Assembly (NCBI RefSeq): GCF_000479005.1
Contig: NZ_AWXC01000053.1
Span: 62,001 to 126,000 of the forward strand
Direction of reading: 5' to 3'
Length of the DNA: 64,000 bases
Origin: Prevotella sp. BV3P1
Lineage (GTDB): Bacteria; Bacteroidota; Bacteroidia; Bacteroidales; Bacteroidaceae
Shown here: in pieces, positions 6,606 through 16,085 of the stretch
Layout: each line of letters begins with the position of its first letter
Numbering within the stretch: position 1 is the stretch's first letter
Position numbers and translations under genes: made by a program
Notes under the pieces: model-generated
Told to the model about the DNA's origin: nothing
Database searches by the model: none
What the model saw: only the letters and a program-made list of their open reading frames with translations

Positions 6606-9434
6606 ATGAAAAGATTGACCGTTTTTATCTTTTTCATCAGTATCAGCGTGTTGTTGAACCAGGCTTACGCACAGTCGCAAGGCTGTAAGTTTGCAGGTAA
6701 GGTGACTGATGAGCATGGCCAGGCCATCGAGTTGGCCTCGGTCAGCCTCAACAACAGCTTGGTGGCATTTACGAACAAGGACGGGCTGTTCGAGTTTCTC
6801 AACGTTCCGGCCGGTCGTTATGATTATCGCATCACGTTCGTTGGGTACGAAACGGTCAGTGGAGTGGTGGCGATAAACGCCCATACCCCACAGCTCAAGG
6901 TGCAGATGCGTGAGTTGGGCTTGCAGCTCAAGACGGTAGAGGTTACCGCCCGACAGCAGGCAATGGGTTCGAAGTCGCTCATCGGGCAAGATGCCATCAG
7001 GCACATCCAACCCAAGAGCGTGACCGACATCCTGCAACTGGTTCCGGGTAATCTGATTGAGAATCCCACGCTGAACAAGTTAGCGCAAGCCCATATCCGT
7101 GAGATAGACGGTGACAGAAACAACGCGCTTGGTGCTCTTGTGGTGGTGGATGGCACGCCGGTAAGCAACGACGCCAACCTGCAAGTGTTGGGTACGGCCC
7201 GGTTCAGGGCTTCTTCGGGAGCGCAAGCTGACGGTATGGGCGACCAGACCACGGCCGGACGTGGAGCCGACTTGCGTACGGTGAGTGCCGGCAATGTGGA
7301 GAGCGTGGAGGTAATTCGGGGCATTCCGTCAGTCGAATACGGCAACCTTACGTCGGGCATGCTCATCGTCAAGACCAAGATGGGGTATACGCCGTGGGAG
7401 GTGAAGGCGCAGGCTGACCCGTTTTCCAAGCTACTTTATGTAGGAAAGGGCTTCAACTTGAAACGCGGAGGCGCAGTCAACTTCAGTGCAGACTGGAGCC
7501 AGTCGTGGGCTGATACGCGCAAACATAGCAATGGATACGACCGCCTGACGTTCACGGGAGGGTATTCAAAGACCGCCGGGCGTAATACCTTTAGTATCAA
7601 AGGGGCTTTCTACAGCAACGTCAACAATCGCAAAGACGACCCACAATACCGGGAAATGCAGCTCCGTTTCACCAATAAGAACATTGGAACGCGCCTGTCT
7701 GTATCCGGAAAATATCATGCGCGCAGTACCTTTCTTTCGGCATTGTTGTACAATCTGTCGTTACAATATTCCAAAACCACTGACCAACACGACAATCTTG
7801 TGTCCAATCCCGACGGTGTCATCACGGATGTCCGCACGCCGGGCATCCATCCTGCCATCTTCAAGAACAAGAGTTATTTCTCCAAATACGAGATTCTTGG
7901 GGCCCCACTTAACCTCTATGGTCAGGTTGTGGGCAACAAGTATCTGCAATTGGGAACCGCCAATTATACCAATGTAAAGCTGGGCGTAGAGTTCGTTCAT
8001 AGTGCCAACCATGGCAAGGGCTTGCTGTTCGACATGCAAAATCCGCCTCAGTCAATGGGAACGCAGACCCTTCGCCCCCGTGCTTTTAAGGATATTCCTG
8101 CGCTGAACACCCTGTCGGCATTCGTCAGTGACAAGCTGTCGTTGCAGGTTTTTCAGCGGCATCTGACGGTGGAAGGTGGCCTTCGGGTAAGCAACTTGTT
8201 CCTGAACAAGCGAAAGAGCGGCGGAAAGCGAGGAATGTTTGTTGCAGAGCCTCGACTGAATGCTTCGTATACGCTGCTGGACAAGACGTGTAATTCATGG
8301 ATAGACGAACTCTCTTTGACGGGTGGTTATGGCATTTCCAACAAGATGCCCACCTTGATGTATCTCTACCCCGACAATGTTTATTATGACAACGTGTGCC
8401 TGAGTAAATACGGTGAGCGTGAGGAAGACCGGTTGGCTCTGCTGCAGACAGATGTGATAGGGCAGGTTGGCAACCCCGACTTGATGCCTACGCATACTCA
8501 AAAATGGGAGTGTGGGCTTACTTTCCGAATCGGGAAGGTTAGAGGCTTTGTGACTTATTACAACGAGCGTCATCATCATGAGTTTGGATTTGAAAGCAGA
8601 TTGTATTGGAATAGATACCCTAAATTCAGCCTGCCGGTGGAGGCTACCCTCCCGAAATATCATGAAGAGACAGGGGATGTGAGCTATCTGCACAATGGTG
8701 TGCGTATGATGGCCGGAAAAACTGAGCAGGTGGATATGTCTACTTGGAGCCGACCAACCAACAATACACGGTCGCACAAGCATGGAATAGAATATGGCAT
8801 AGACCTGGGGTCGCTCAGTCTTTTGCGTACATCCTTGAGCATCAATGGCGCTTGGTTCCATACGGAGCGTACTGATGAGAAAGACCAGCTTAGGTATGTT
8901 GACTACAACTACGACTATGTTCCTGTCATGCCAAGCGGTTCGGGCTACATCCGGGACCGCGTCAACTCTACTTTCCGCTTCGTTACCCATGTGCCGGCAG
9001 TCAAAATGGTCTTCACTACGGCCGTGCAAGTGGTGTGGTATGAAAGCGAAAGGGCGGTATATAAACAGCCGGATGGCAAGAGTCGCTATCATCAGTTTAC
9101 TTATGAGGGGCATGAATATCTGGGTGTCGCGCCTATAGGATATTACACACGGGACGGTCATTACTATCCCTGGTCGGCCGATGCAGAGCGTGATGTCGTG
9201 CGTCAACGCATGATGGGACGTTATTATCTATACGACTTTGAGAAAGATGTAACGCATCCATGGGTGTTGTTGAGCCTGCGGTTTACAAAAGAAATAGGCA
9301 AGGTGGCCGAACTTTCATTCACGGCCAACAACTTTCCTAATGTATCACGATGGCACACCAATCCTCACAGTCTGTCACGAACACAGTTGTACTCTGCTCC
9401 TTATTTTGGTGCGGAAGTGAAAATCAAATTATAA
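6606..9434 (+). CDS. TonB-dependent outer-membrane receptor
   Basis: A receptor of about 942 residues that imports a bound ligand across the outer membrane using TonB energy. It has a signal peptide (MKRLTVFIFFI to QAYA), a carboxypeptidase-regulatory-like domain (CKFAGKVTDEHGQAIELASV, about residues 25-110), a plug domain (DAIRHIQPKSVTDILQLVPG to VEVIRGIPSVEYGNLTSG) and a C-terminal 22-strand-type barrel ending FGAEVKIKL. No SusD partner follows, which argues against a polysaccharide-utilisation pair. It is the first gene of a six-gene operon that ends with a HmuY-like lipoprotein, so haem or another metal complex is a reasonable guess for the ligand, but nothing in the receptor itself proves it. 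Confidence 0.92.
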   Translation: MKRLTVFIFFISISVLLNQAYAQSQGCKFAGKVTDEHGQAIELASVSLNNSLVAFTNKDGLFEFLNVPAGRYDYRITFVGYETVSGVVAINAHTPQLKVQMRELGLQLKTVEVTARQQAMGSKSLIGQDAIRHIQPKSVTDILQLVPGNLIENPTLNKLAQAHIREIDGDRNNALGALVVVDGTPVSNDANLQVLGTARFRASSGAQADGMGDQTTAGRGADLRTVSAGNVESVEVIRGIPSVEYGNLTSGMLIVKTKMGYTPWEVKAQADPFSKLLYVGKGFNLKRGGAVNFSADWSQSWADTRKHSNGYDRLTFTGGYSKTAGRNTFSIKGAFYSNVNNRKDDPQYREMQLRFTNKNIGTRLSVSGKYHARSTFLSALLYNLSLQYSKTTDQHDNLVSNPDGVITDVRTPGIHPAIFKNKSYFSKYEILGAPLNLYGQVVGNKYLQLGTANYTNVKLGVEFVHSANHGKGLLFDMQNPPQSMGTQTLRPRAFKDIPALNTLSAFVSDKLSLQVFQRHLTVEGGLRVSNLFLNKRKSGGKRGMFVAEPRLNASYTLLDKTCNSWIDELSLTGGYGISNKMPTLMYLYPDNVYYDNVCLSKYGEREEDRLALLQTDVIGQVGNPDLMPTHTQKWECGLTFRIGKVRGFVTYYNERHHHEFGFESRLYWNRYPKFSLPVEATLPKYHEETGDVSYLHNGVRMMAGKTEQVDMSTWSRPTNNTRSHKHGIEYGIDLGSLSLLRTSLSINGAWFHTERTDEKDQLRYVDYNYDYVPVMPSGSGYIRDRVNSTFRFVTHVPAVKMVFTTAVQVVWYESERAVYKQPDGKSRYHQFTYEGHEYLGVAPIGYYTRDGHYYPWSADAERDVVRQRMMGRYYLYDFEKDVTHPWVLLSLRFTKEIGKVAELSFTANNFPNVSRWHTNPHSLSRTQLYSAPYFGAEVKIKL

Positions 9435-9459
9435 AAAACAATTTAAATCAGTAATAAGT

Positions 9460-10665
9460 ATGAACAAATGTATTGGAAAAATGGTCTCGGCTCTGTTGCT
9501 GCTGACCGTTGTTTTAGGCTTCGTTTCTTGTAATAAAAACGATGAGCCGAGTATTGCGAACTACGAGTTGACGCTGTCTTATCAACTTCCTGACGGATTG
9601 AAGGCAGACGATGTCAGCGATGCTAAGCTGGTATTGACAAAGGGAACGAAAGAGGATACTCTGGTGTTGAAGGATATGAAGGACTTATCAACAACGCTTC
9701 CGCAGGGGCAGTACAACTTGCTGCTCACGGCAAAGGTCAAGGATGAGGCCAACGCTTACCTCACAGGGACGCTCTCAGTAGACCTCTATGCGAACAAAAA
9801 AGCCACTATTGAGTTGCAAAAGGTGCGCAAGTCGACGCTCATCTTCAAGGAAATCTATACCACAGGAGGCAAAAAGGGCTATGTGTTGGATAACTATTTT
9901 GAGATTGTGAACAACTCTGATGAGGTGCAATATCTCGACGGTGTTATCCTGATGACTAATCGTGGAGGACAAAAGAAGGAGCAGAACGTTTGGCAAGCTA
10001 ACGGCTACAAAGACCGCTATGCTTGTGGACAAGGTACCGTTATCGCCTTCCCCGTAGGTAAGGACGGTAAGTCGATTGCCCTCAAGCCTGGCGAAAGCAC
10101 CGTGATTGCCAGTGACGCTGTGGACCATGGCAAGAAGGCTCCAGAGGGAAACCATTGCCCAGACCTGTCGAAAGCACAGTGGGAGGTATATATAGACAAT
10201 GTAAAAGGTGAGGTGGATTATCCCGCTCCCAACATGGATGTCATCTTCCAGAACAATAAAAACATGAAGGCCTTTGGGGCAAGTTTCTTCCATGGTGGCT
10301 ACATCTTGGCCAAACTGCCCGCCGGCATCACCCCTAAGAAGTTTGCTGCCGACCAGAATAATTTAAAGACTACGCCAGGAACCACATCAAAGATGCAATT
10401 CTTGCTGATGCCAAACAAGTATGTGCTGGATGCTGTGGATATGTCAGAATCCGATGCAGAGACATATTTCCCACAATTTTTGCCTGTTGACGATGCCAAA
10501 GCTGTCAAGGCCAGCAAGGCTTGGGAGGGCAAATGCCTGCGTCGCAAGGTGGAGAAAGTGGTGAACGGGCGTGCTTATTTCAAGGACACCAATAATTCAT
10601 CGGTCGACTTCCTCAACAACCAGCCACTTCAGCCGGGGCGTGTTTTCACGGAGGTTGATAAATAA
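9460..10665 (+). CDS. Surface/periplasmic lipoprotein, DUF4876-like
   Basis: A 401-residue lipoprotein with a signal peptide ending in the lipobox GFVSC (acylated Cys about residue 25). An N-terminal Ig-like or beta-sandwich part (LTLSYQLPDGLKADDVSDAKLVLT, about 35-130) resembles carbohydrate/peptide-binding sandwich domains. The next part (LIFKEIYTTGGKK.GYVLDNYFEIVNNSDEVQYLDGVIL) looks like a lamin-tail-like fold. I believe it belongs to DUF4876, seen beside TonB receptors in Bacteroidales, but this is from memory. It lies 25 bases after the receptor stop and is probably its surface partner. Confidence 0.75.
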   Translation: MNKCIGKMVSALLLLTVVLGFVSCNKNDEPSIANYELTLSYQLPDGLKADDVSDAKLVLTKGTKEDTLVLKDMKDLSTTLPQGQYNLLLTAKVKDEANAYLTGTLSVDLYANKKATIELQKVRKSTLIFKEIYTTGGKKGYVLDNYFEIVNNSDEVQYLDGVILMTNRGGQKKEQNVWQANGYKDRYACGQGTVIAFPVGKDGKSIALKPGESTVIASDAVDHGKKAPEGNHCPDLSKAQWEVYIDNVKGEVDYPAPNMDVIFQNNKNMKAFGASFFHGGYILAKLPAGITPKKFAADQNNLKTTPGTTSKMQFLLMPNKYVLDAVDMSESDAETYFPQFLPVDDAKAVKASKAWEGKCLRRKVEKVVNGRAYFKDTNNSSVDFLNNQPLQPGRVFTEVDK

Positions 10666-10693
10666 TCCAATTCATTCAGCTATCATTTCCGCT

Positions 10694-10721
10694 GCCAAGA
10701 CCATCGTCGTGAGGTCTTGGC
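10694..10721 (+). other. Intercistronic hairpin inside the receptor operon
   Basis: GCCAAGACC and GGTCTTGGC (9-bp perfect stem, 10-base loop) lie in the 80-base gap between the lipoprotein and barrel genes. There is no clear T-run after it, so I read it as an mRNA-stabilising or attenuating structure and not as a full terminator. Confidence 0.5.
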
Positions 10722-10745
10722 GGTGGAACCTTTATTCAGTCATTT

Positions 10746-12332
10746 ATGATACATGTTCCATCCATTCGCGTCTTGTGCTGCCTGTCGTGCACGTTATTTG
10801 TGCAGGCTGTTGTTGCACAAACCGTCTTTATCCATACTGATGACCCGTGGCATGAGGACCATCTGAACGAGTTGACGAATGTCAGATATTCCGGCAATAA
10901 CCCCATTCGCATCGCTTATAATCAGCGGTCTACGGCAGGAACAGCGAGGGTAGCCTATGACGAACATAATGGATTGTTCAAGGCTGTGGATGCTGCCAAA
11001 AGGCAACGGCAGCTGGATGTGTATGTCGGTGGGCTCAAAGATTTGAATCAGGTCAAGCTTAGTGGACATCTGCAATATCAAAACAGGCAGGAAACAGACC
11101 GTCGATGGAACTCGTCATTCTATCTCATGCCGGACAATCCCTTTGTATTGGGTGATTCTGTTTGGAGCGAACCTTCCTCCGAAGTGTTCCGTATGAGCGC
11201 CGAGTTGGCATGGCAATGTTCCAAAAGATGGCTGTTGGGAGCCGGTGTCGGTTTGATGATGGGCAGCTCTTCCGACCAGGATGACCCTCGTCCCAAGACG
11301 CTCTCATCCTCCTTCCCCGTTTTGCTTGGTGCCGAATGCCAACTAAACGCAGCCTGGCACTTGGGCGTATCGGTGGGTATGGAAATGGTTCGTACAAACA
11401 TAAGCTATACGGTTGTCAATCCGCTTAACAACCATCGTTTCTTTCTCATGAAAGGACTTGGCGAATATTTCAGGCGGTCTACAGCCAGCAATCCTGGCTA
11501 TCAGCGCAAATATGACGGTCAAACAGCACAAGTTGGTACCCAACTTACCTATACGCCCACGGCCTCTCGATGGAGCGGTTTCACAGAGATAGCGTTCTCA
11601 CGTGGGTATGAAAACGCTGTAGACGGTGGTGAGGCTTACGTCTTCAAAGGTGGAGATTATCAGTTTTCAAGCCTGAAAGGACAAGCCCGGCTTATCTTTC
11701 ATTCTGGACGCAGCACGACTCATCAGCTTCTGGCGCATGTACATTTCCATCAGGGAGATGGCTATTGGTACGACCAGAAGGCAGTAACAGACATCGAACA
11801 TGGCAACCGAACCGATTACAAGGTATTGGGAAAGGCGCGCGTACACCAAGACTATCGGTTGTCAACCGACTTGGGTTATCGGTTGGACATGCCATTTTTT
11901 GTGGAGGGCAAGATAGGAACAACGCAAACATGGATTAAACATGCCAGTGATTTGGGGGCACAAAAACAGGCATGGATGCTTGCTTTCATGCAGGCAACAG
12001 TGGGTACAAGCGTACAATGGAGGCATTATACGCTCAACACTTCAGTACATGGAGGGTTCTATCTCCCATTGTCAGAACGCCAATTTGCATCAGCATCTGA
12101 AGAAACGGGTAACATCACCGACCGCTATGTCGCTCCTCAATTTGAGTATTTGAGTGCGAAGCGTGTGCGCATGGGCGGCATGTTGGACGTGCAGCGTTCC
12201 CTGAAACGGATGAATGTCGGACTGAACATCAAGGTGGATGCATGGCTTCATGCGGACGATGCCGCATTCGCTCGTTCGCTGAGTCATACATCGCGGGTGG
12301 GTATCAGTACCGGTCTTTACATGCAATTTTGA
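10746..12332 (+). CDS. Predicted outer-membrane beta-barrel protein, DUF6850-like
   Basis: A 528-residue exported protein with a signal peptide (to VQAVVAQ) and a body rich in alternating-hydrophobic strands with aromatic girdle residues, for example WLLGAGVGLMMGSSS, WHLGVSVGMEMVR and RVGISTGLYMQF. It ends in Phe, as many barrel proteins do. I think it matches the family called DUF6850, which I recall beside DUF4876 genes; no enzymatic motif is visible. Its place between the lipoprotein and the peptidases suggests an outer-membrane role in the same process, perhaps display or passage of substrate. Confidence 0.65.
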   Translation: MIHVPSIRVLCCLSCTLFVQAVVAQTVFIHTDDPWHEDHLNELTNVRYSGNNPIRIAYNQRSTAGTARVAYDEHNGLFKAVDAAKRQRQLDVYVGGLKDLNQVKLSGHLQYQNRQETDRRWNSSFYLMPDNPFVLGDSVWSEPSSEVFRMSAELAWQCSKRWLLGAGVGLMMGSSSDQDDPRPKTLSSSFPVLLGAECQLNAAWHLGVSVGMEMVRTNISYTVVNPLNNHRFFLMKGLGEYFRRSTASNPGYQRKYDGQTAQVGTQLTYTPTASRWSGFTEIAFSRGYENAVDGGEAYVFKGGDYQFSSLKGQARLIFHSGRSTTHQLLAHVHFHQGDGYWYDQKAVTDIEHGNRTDYKVLGKARVHQDYRLSTDLGYRLDMPFFVEGKIGTTQTWIKHASDLGAQKQAWMLAFMQATVGTSVQWRHYTLNTSVHGGFYLPLSERQFASASEETGNITDRYVAPQFEYLSAKRVRMGGMLDVQRSLKRMNVGLNIKVDAWLHADDAAFARSLSHTSRVGISTGLYMQF

Positions 12333-12424
12333 CATGTTGAAATCCAAGAAGACTGAATGAGCATACATAAGACAAGCATCAAAAACGCCTAATGAATACT
12401 TTTTTACATCTAAAAAACATTGAA

Positions 12425-14593
12425 ATGAAACGAATCATCATCATATCGCTCTGCCTACTTGTGTTGGTAGGGCATGGTATGGCCAAGAGTGGATTTGCCA
12501 TTGTGGTTGATACCAAAAGTTACCAATATGCCCAAGCTGAGTTGAAGGCTTATGCTGAGGCTGTAGAACAAGTCAATGGACTCAAGGTTTATACGGTTGT
12601 TGACCGTTGGGGGATACCCGATTCTATCCGTACCGCACTTCAAAGACTCTATTCTCAGAAGCGTGACCCAATTGTAGGAGCCGTCTTCGTGGGTGACATT
12701 CCTGTGCCTATGATACGCGACGCACAGCATCTCACCTCTGCCTTTAAGATGAATCAAACCAACCCCAGGCAGGAGTCGTCGGTTCCTTCAGACCGATATT
12801 ATGACGACTTCTCCTTGCAATTCAAGTCTGTGGGGCATGATGAGGGTACGCCTTATTATTACTATTCACTCATGGCAAAGGGTTCTCAACGCCTGCAACC
12901 CAACATTTACACGGGAAGAATACGACCCACCGACGTAGGTGGCACCAGTAGATATGCCAAGCTGAAGGCCTATCTTCAGAAGCTGGTGGCACTCAAACGG
13001 ACGAACAGAAAGCTGAACAACATGTTCTATTTTGATGGACATGGATACATCTCGGCTTCCAAAGATGCCCGGATTGACGAGAAAATGTCTTATTTCGAGC
13101 ATTTTCCACAGCTCAAACGGCGCACCCATCAAGTTGGTTATATCTCTCACGACGATGTCAATCCCGTGAAGGAGCGACTGATGAGCGAGCTCATGCGCAA
13201 GGATATGGACCTTGCCATGCTGCACCATCACGGTTCTTTTGACACCCAATACCTCAATAATCTGATCTTGCCCAACACGGTAGCCAGTGCCAAGACCTTC
13301 ATCATGCGCAATCTTAGGGAGCATATTTATCACGCTAAGCAGCGCAATAAGAATGCCGACTCGCTGTCTACCGCCCTTTTGAAGAAGTTTGACCTGCCCG
13401 ATTCGTGGGTTCTGCATGCGCAGAGTGATTCGTTGGCTCGCCTGGACTCCATCTACGAGGCCGCAGCCGACCTGCATCTTGAAGACTTCCGCGCATATCA
13501 GTTCACTCCCAACACGCCTGTCGTGGTGATTGATGCCTGCTTTTGTGGGTCGTTTCATCTGAATGACTGCATCGCCAACGAGTATGTCTTCCAGCCCGGG
13601 AACACCGTGGTGTGTATCGCAAACAGCGTCAATGCGCTGCAAGACAAATGGGCAGACAAACTCATTGGACTGATCGCGGATGGCGGTTGCGTGGGTGATG
13701 TCGTGAAGTACGCCCATTACTTGGAGCTGCATGTCATTGGAGACCCCACCTTTAAGTTCGCCACTGAGGGCAAGGCCATGGACGTAGACCGGTTGGTGAG
13801 CGAGAACAAAAAGGGCGCATGGCGCAAACTACTCAAGTCAGACCAGCCTGAACGCCAGTGCTTAGCTATGGAGGCTCTTTGTCAGCTCAAGGCGATGTCA
13901 TCGGCCGAATTGTTGAATATCTACCGCAATTCGCCTTCTTATATCGTCAGAATGCAAGCCTTTACACTCATTTGTGATTACAAAGACGACAATTTCATCA
14001 AGTTGTTGCAGCTGGCTGCCAACGACAGTTACGAACTGTTGCAGCGTTGTGCCGTGGTGATGATGGGTAAGAGCGGTGACGAGCGGCTCATCCCGCAGCT
14101 CATCAGCATTGCCATCGCCAATGCCACGTCTGCCCGAATCAATTTCGATGCGCTCAACTCGTTAACCGTATTCCCCAAGAGTCAGCTCCTGAAAGAGTTC
14201 GCACTTCAGTTTGACCGACCTGAAGTGTGCTACATACATAAGGACTCTGTCCGTACGTTGATATACAATGCCATCGATCATGCTTCAGAACGCTGGGTTG
14301 AGGACACGCGTAAGATTTTGGATCCTACCGTTCCCGTAAAGAAAAAGCTGCAGCTGATACGCTTCACACGCAATTATATGATTCATGCCATGATTCCAGA
14401 TTTGTTGCGCTATCTCGAGCAAGAGAAGAATGAGCAGGTTGAGATAGCTTTGCTGGAGGCCATGGGTTGGCGTACGCATTCTTATCAGCGTCCACTTATC
14501 TCGGCTGCATGCCAGCGCATCATCAATGGCGACGGTTATACGCAAGCAGTAAAAGACGAGGCGCTGAAAACGTATAAACGGATTAATGAATAA
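12425..14593 (+). CDS. Secreted clan-CD (caspase/gingipain-fold) cysteine peptidase with HEAT repeats
   Basis: About 722 residues with signal peptide MKRIIIISLCLLVLVGHGMA. The central domain has the two marks of clan CD: a hydrophobic strand ending in His-Gly (DLAMLHHHGS, His269 counted from this start) and VVVIDACFCGS, where Cys372 sits in the D-A-C-x-x-G arrangement of caspases, metacaspases and gingipains. The upstream part VGAVFVGDIPVPMIRD and PSDRYYDDF resembles C25-type sequences. Residues about 480-722 are helical HEAT-like repeats. I find no type IX secretion C-terminal domain. The ATG at 12425 is preferred to 12392 because it begins the signal peptide. The last 8 bases overlap the next peptidase gene. 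Substrate unknown. Confidence 0.75.
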   Translation: MKRIIIISLCLLVLVGHGMAKSGFAIVVDTKSYQYAQAELKAYAEAVEQVNGLKVYTVVDRWGIPDSIRTALQRLYSQKRDPIVGAVFVGDIPVPMIRDAQHLTSAFKMNQTNPRQESSVPSDRYYDDFSLQFKSVGHDEGTPYYYYSLMAKGSQRLQPNIYTGRIRPTDVGGTSRYAKLKAYLQKLVALKRTNRKLNNMFYFDGHGYISASKDARIDEKMSYFEHFPQLKRRTHQVGYISHDDVNPVKERLMSELMRKDMDLAMLHHHGSFDTQYLNNLILPNTVASAKTFIMRNLREHIYHAKQRNKNADSLSTALLKKFDLPDSWVLHAQSDSLARLDSIYEAAADLHLEDFRAYQFTPNTPVVVIDACFCGSFHLNDCIANEYVFQPGNTVVCIANSVNALQDKWADKLIGLIADGGCVGDVVKYAHYLELHVIGDPTFKFATEGKAMDVDRLVSENKKGAWRKLLKSDQPERQCLAMEALCQLKAMSSAELLNIYRNSPSYIVRMQAFTLICDYKDDNFIKLLQLAANDSYELLQRCAVVMMGKSGDERLIPQLISIAIANATSARINFDALNSLTVFPKSQLLKEFALQFDRPEVCYIHKDSVRTLIYNAIDHASERWVEDTRKILDPTVPVKKKLQLIRFTRNYMIHAMIPDLLRYLEQEKNEQVEIALLEAMGWRTHSYQRPLISAACQRIINGDGYTQAVKDEALKTYKRINE

Positions 14594-16085
14594 AATAATC
14601 TTTTGTTGGAGCTTGTGCCTGGCGGTGGGAATAGGTCGGGTACAAGCTCAATTTGTACAACGCAAGATCTACCCACAACCACGCCTCACGCAGGCGGTGG
14701 TGGACATTCGGCAGCTACGTACCACCGTTAGCGAGTCTGCGGAAGATGCCGTTCAGTTGCCCACCTCGGTGGATAACAGCAAGACGAAGTATTTTCCACC
14801 CATCCTTTCACAGCGTGGTGGCTCGTGCGCACAGGCTTCGGCCATCGGCTACATGCTCACTTACGAAATCAACAGACTGTTGGATCGTGACGCGTCGGCC
14901 AGTGCTGAGAATCGCATGGACTATCTGTTTTCATGGAATATGCTGAATGGCGGTGAGGACCAGGGAGGGTTTGCAGAGGAAGGACTGTACCTGGCCCAAC
15001 GGTATGGCATGATGAGCGAGGCCGATTATGGCGGGTCGGCCGTCTCGCAGTTCAGATGGTGCACCGGCTATGACAAATACTTGCGGGCCATGCAGAACCG
15101 GGTGGAACGAATTCTGGTCTTTGATGACAGCATCCCTTTGCTCAAACGCTATCTTTATGATGCAGGAAACGGCAGCAGACCGGGTGGAATATTAACCTTT
15201 TCCACGCAGAGTGACGGGTGGAAGATAGATGAACAATACAAGGGACCGTCGGCAACAGGCTACCACTCTTTGCTGAAAAAACTGGCTACCCGCGGCGCTC
15301 ATGCGCTGACCATTGTGGGCTATGACGACCTGGTGGAATACGAGGATGAGAAAGGACGACTGCACAAAGGTGCTTTCATCGTGGCCAACACATGGGGCTC
15401 GTGGGCGCATGACCATGGCCGCTTTTATCTGCCGTACGATTTCTTCCGTGACCCCAGTGTAGGCAATCGTCTGCTCAGCGGTGAGTTGCAGGGTGTGGTG
15501 CCTAAGCGGTATCAGCCCAAAGTGGTCTTCAAGGTGCGGTTGAGCTATGACTCGCGCGACGACTTGAAGTTTTCCATGGCTGGCGTTGAGCGTGGGGAAG
15601 GCGACGCACTGCCCAACTATCACTATTGCTACGCCTTTCACAACCAAGGTGGCGACTTGCCCATGCAAGGCAAGTGGTTGGAAAACCGCATAGAGTTTGC
15701 CATGGATTTCACTGAGTTCATGTCCAGCCCGGAAGCGCAATACGCCTCTTTCAAACTGAATGTCGTCAAATCAGCCATCGGGCAAAAGGTAGGGCAGGGG
15801 TGCCTGGAAAGTGTCTCTGTCATCGATTACCGTACGCAAGCGCCGACGGAGTATGTCTTTCAGCCAAAAGCACCAGTCGAATTGGTTGGCGGTGACAACG
15901 TCTTCACCATCGAACCTTTCAAGACCTTTGATGTGAGCGTTTCGCCTTATCGGTATACCGATGAAGGTCAGCCCTCTGCCAAAGTGTTCTTGCTCAGGAC
16001 TGCAGATGGCAAGGCAGCCAAATTGAAAATAGAAAAGACGGATGCCAAAAGCCAAAAAGTAACCCTCAAATATAAAACAGAATGA
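14586..16085 (+). CDS. Secreted papain-like (C1) cysteine peptidase
   Basis: A 499-residue exported peptidase with a signal peptide ending VQAQ. The papain triad is visible in order: Cys81 in QRGGSCAQASAIGY (oxyanion Gln76), His239 in GAHALTIVGYDD and Asn268 in VANTWGSW. The Gln-Cys spacing is five residues against six in papain. A beta-rich C-terminal extension (about 320-499) follows; its last 35 residues (AKVFLLRTADGKAAKLKIEK and onward) resemble the C-terminal half of HmuY proteins. The gene overlaps the upstream peptidase by 8 bases and the downstream lipoprotein by an ATGA, so the three are translationally coupled. Confidence 0.85.
   Translation: MNKIIFCWSLCLAVGIGRVQAQFVQRKIYPQPRLTQAVVDIRQLRTTVSESAEDAVQLPTSVDNSKTKYFPPILSQRGGSCAQASAIGYMLTYEINRLLDRDASASAENRMDYLFSWNMLNGGEDQGGFAEEGLYLAQRYGMMSEADYGGSAVSQFRWCTGYDKYLRAMQNRVERILVFDDSIPLLKRYLYDAGNGSRPGGILTFSTQSDGWKIDEQYKGPSATGYHSLLKKLATRGAHALTIVGYDDLVEYEDEKGRLHKGAFIVANTWGSWAHDHGRFYLPYDFFRDPSVGNRLLSGELQGVVPKRYQPKVVFKVRLSYDSRDDLKFSMAGVERGEGDALPNYHYCYAFHNQGGDLPMQGKWLENRIEFAMDFTEFMSSPEAQYASFKLNVVKSAIGQKVGQGCLESVSVIDYRTQAPTEYVFQPKAPVELVGGDNVFTIEPFKTFDVSVSPYRYTDEGQPSAKVFLLRTADGKAAKLKIEKTDAKSQKVTLKYKTE

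Noticed and set aside
8295..9206. A 303-codon open frame on the minus strand inside the receptor gene
   Set aside because: Antisense to the barrel part of a clear TonB receptor; no signal or motif of its own.
12866..13732. A 288-codon open frame on the minus strand inside the clan CD peptidase gene
   Set aside because: Antisense to a peptidase with signal peptide and catalytic motifs; it shows no domain of its own.
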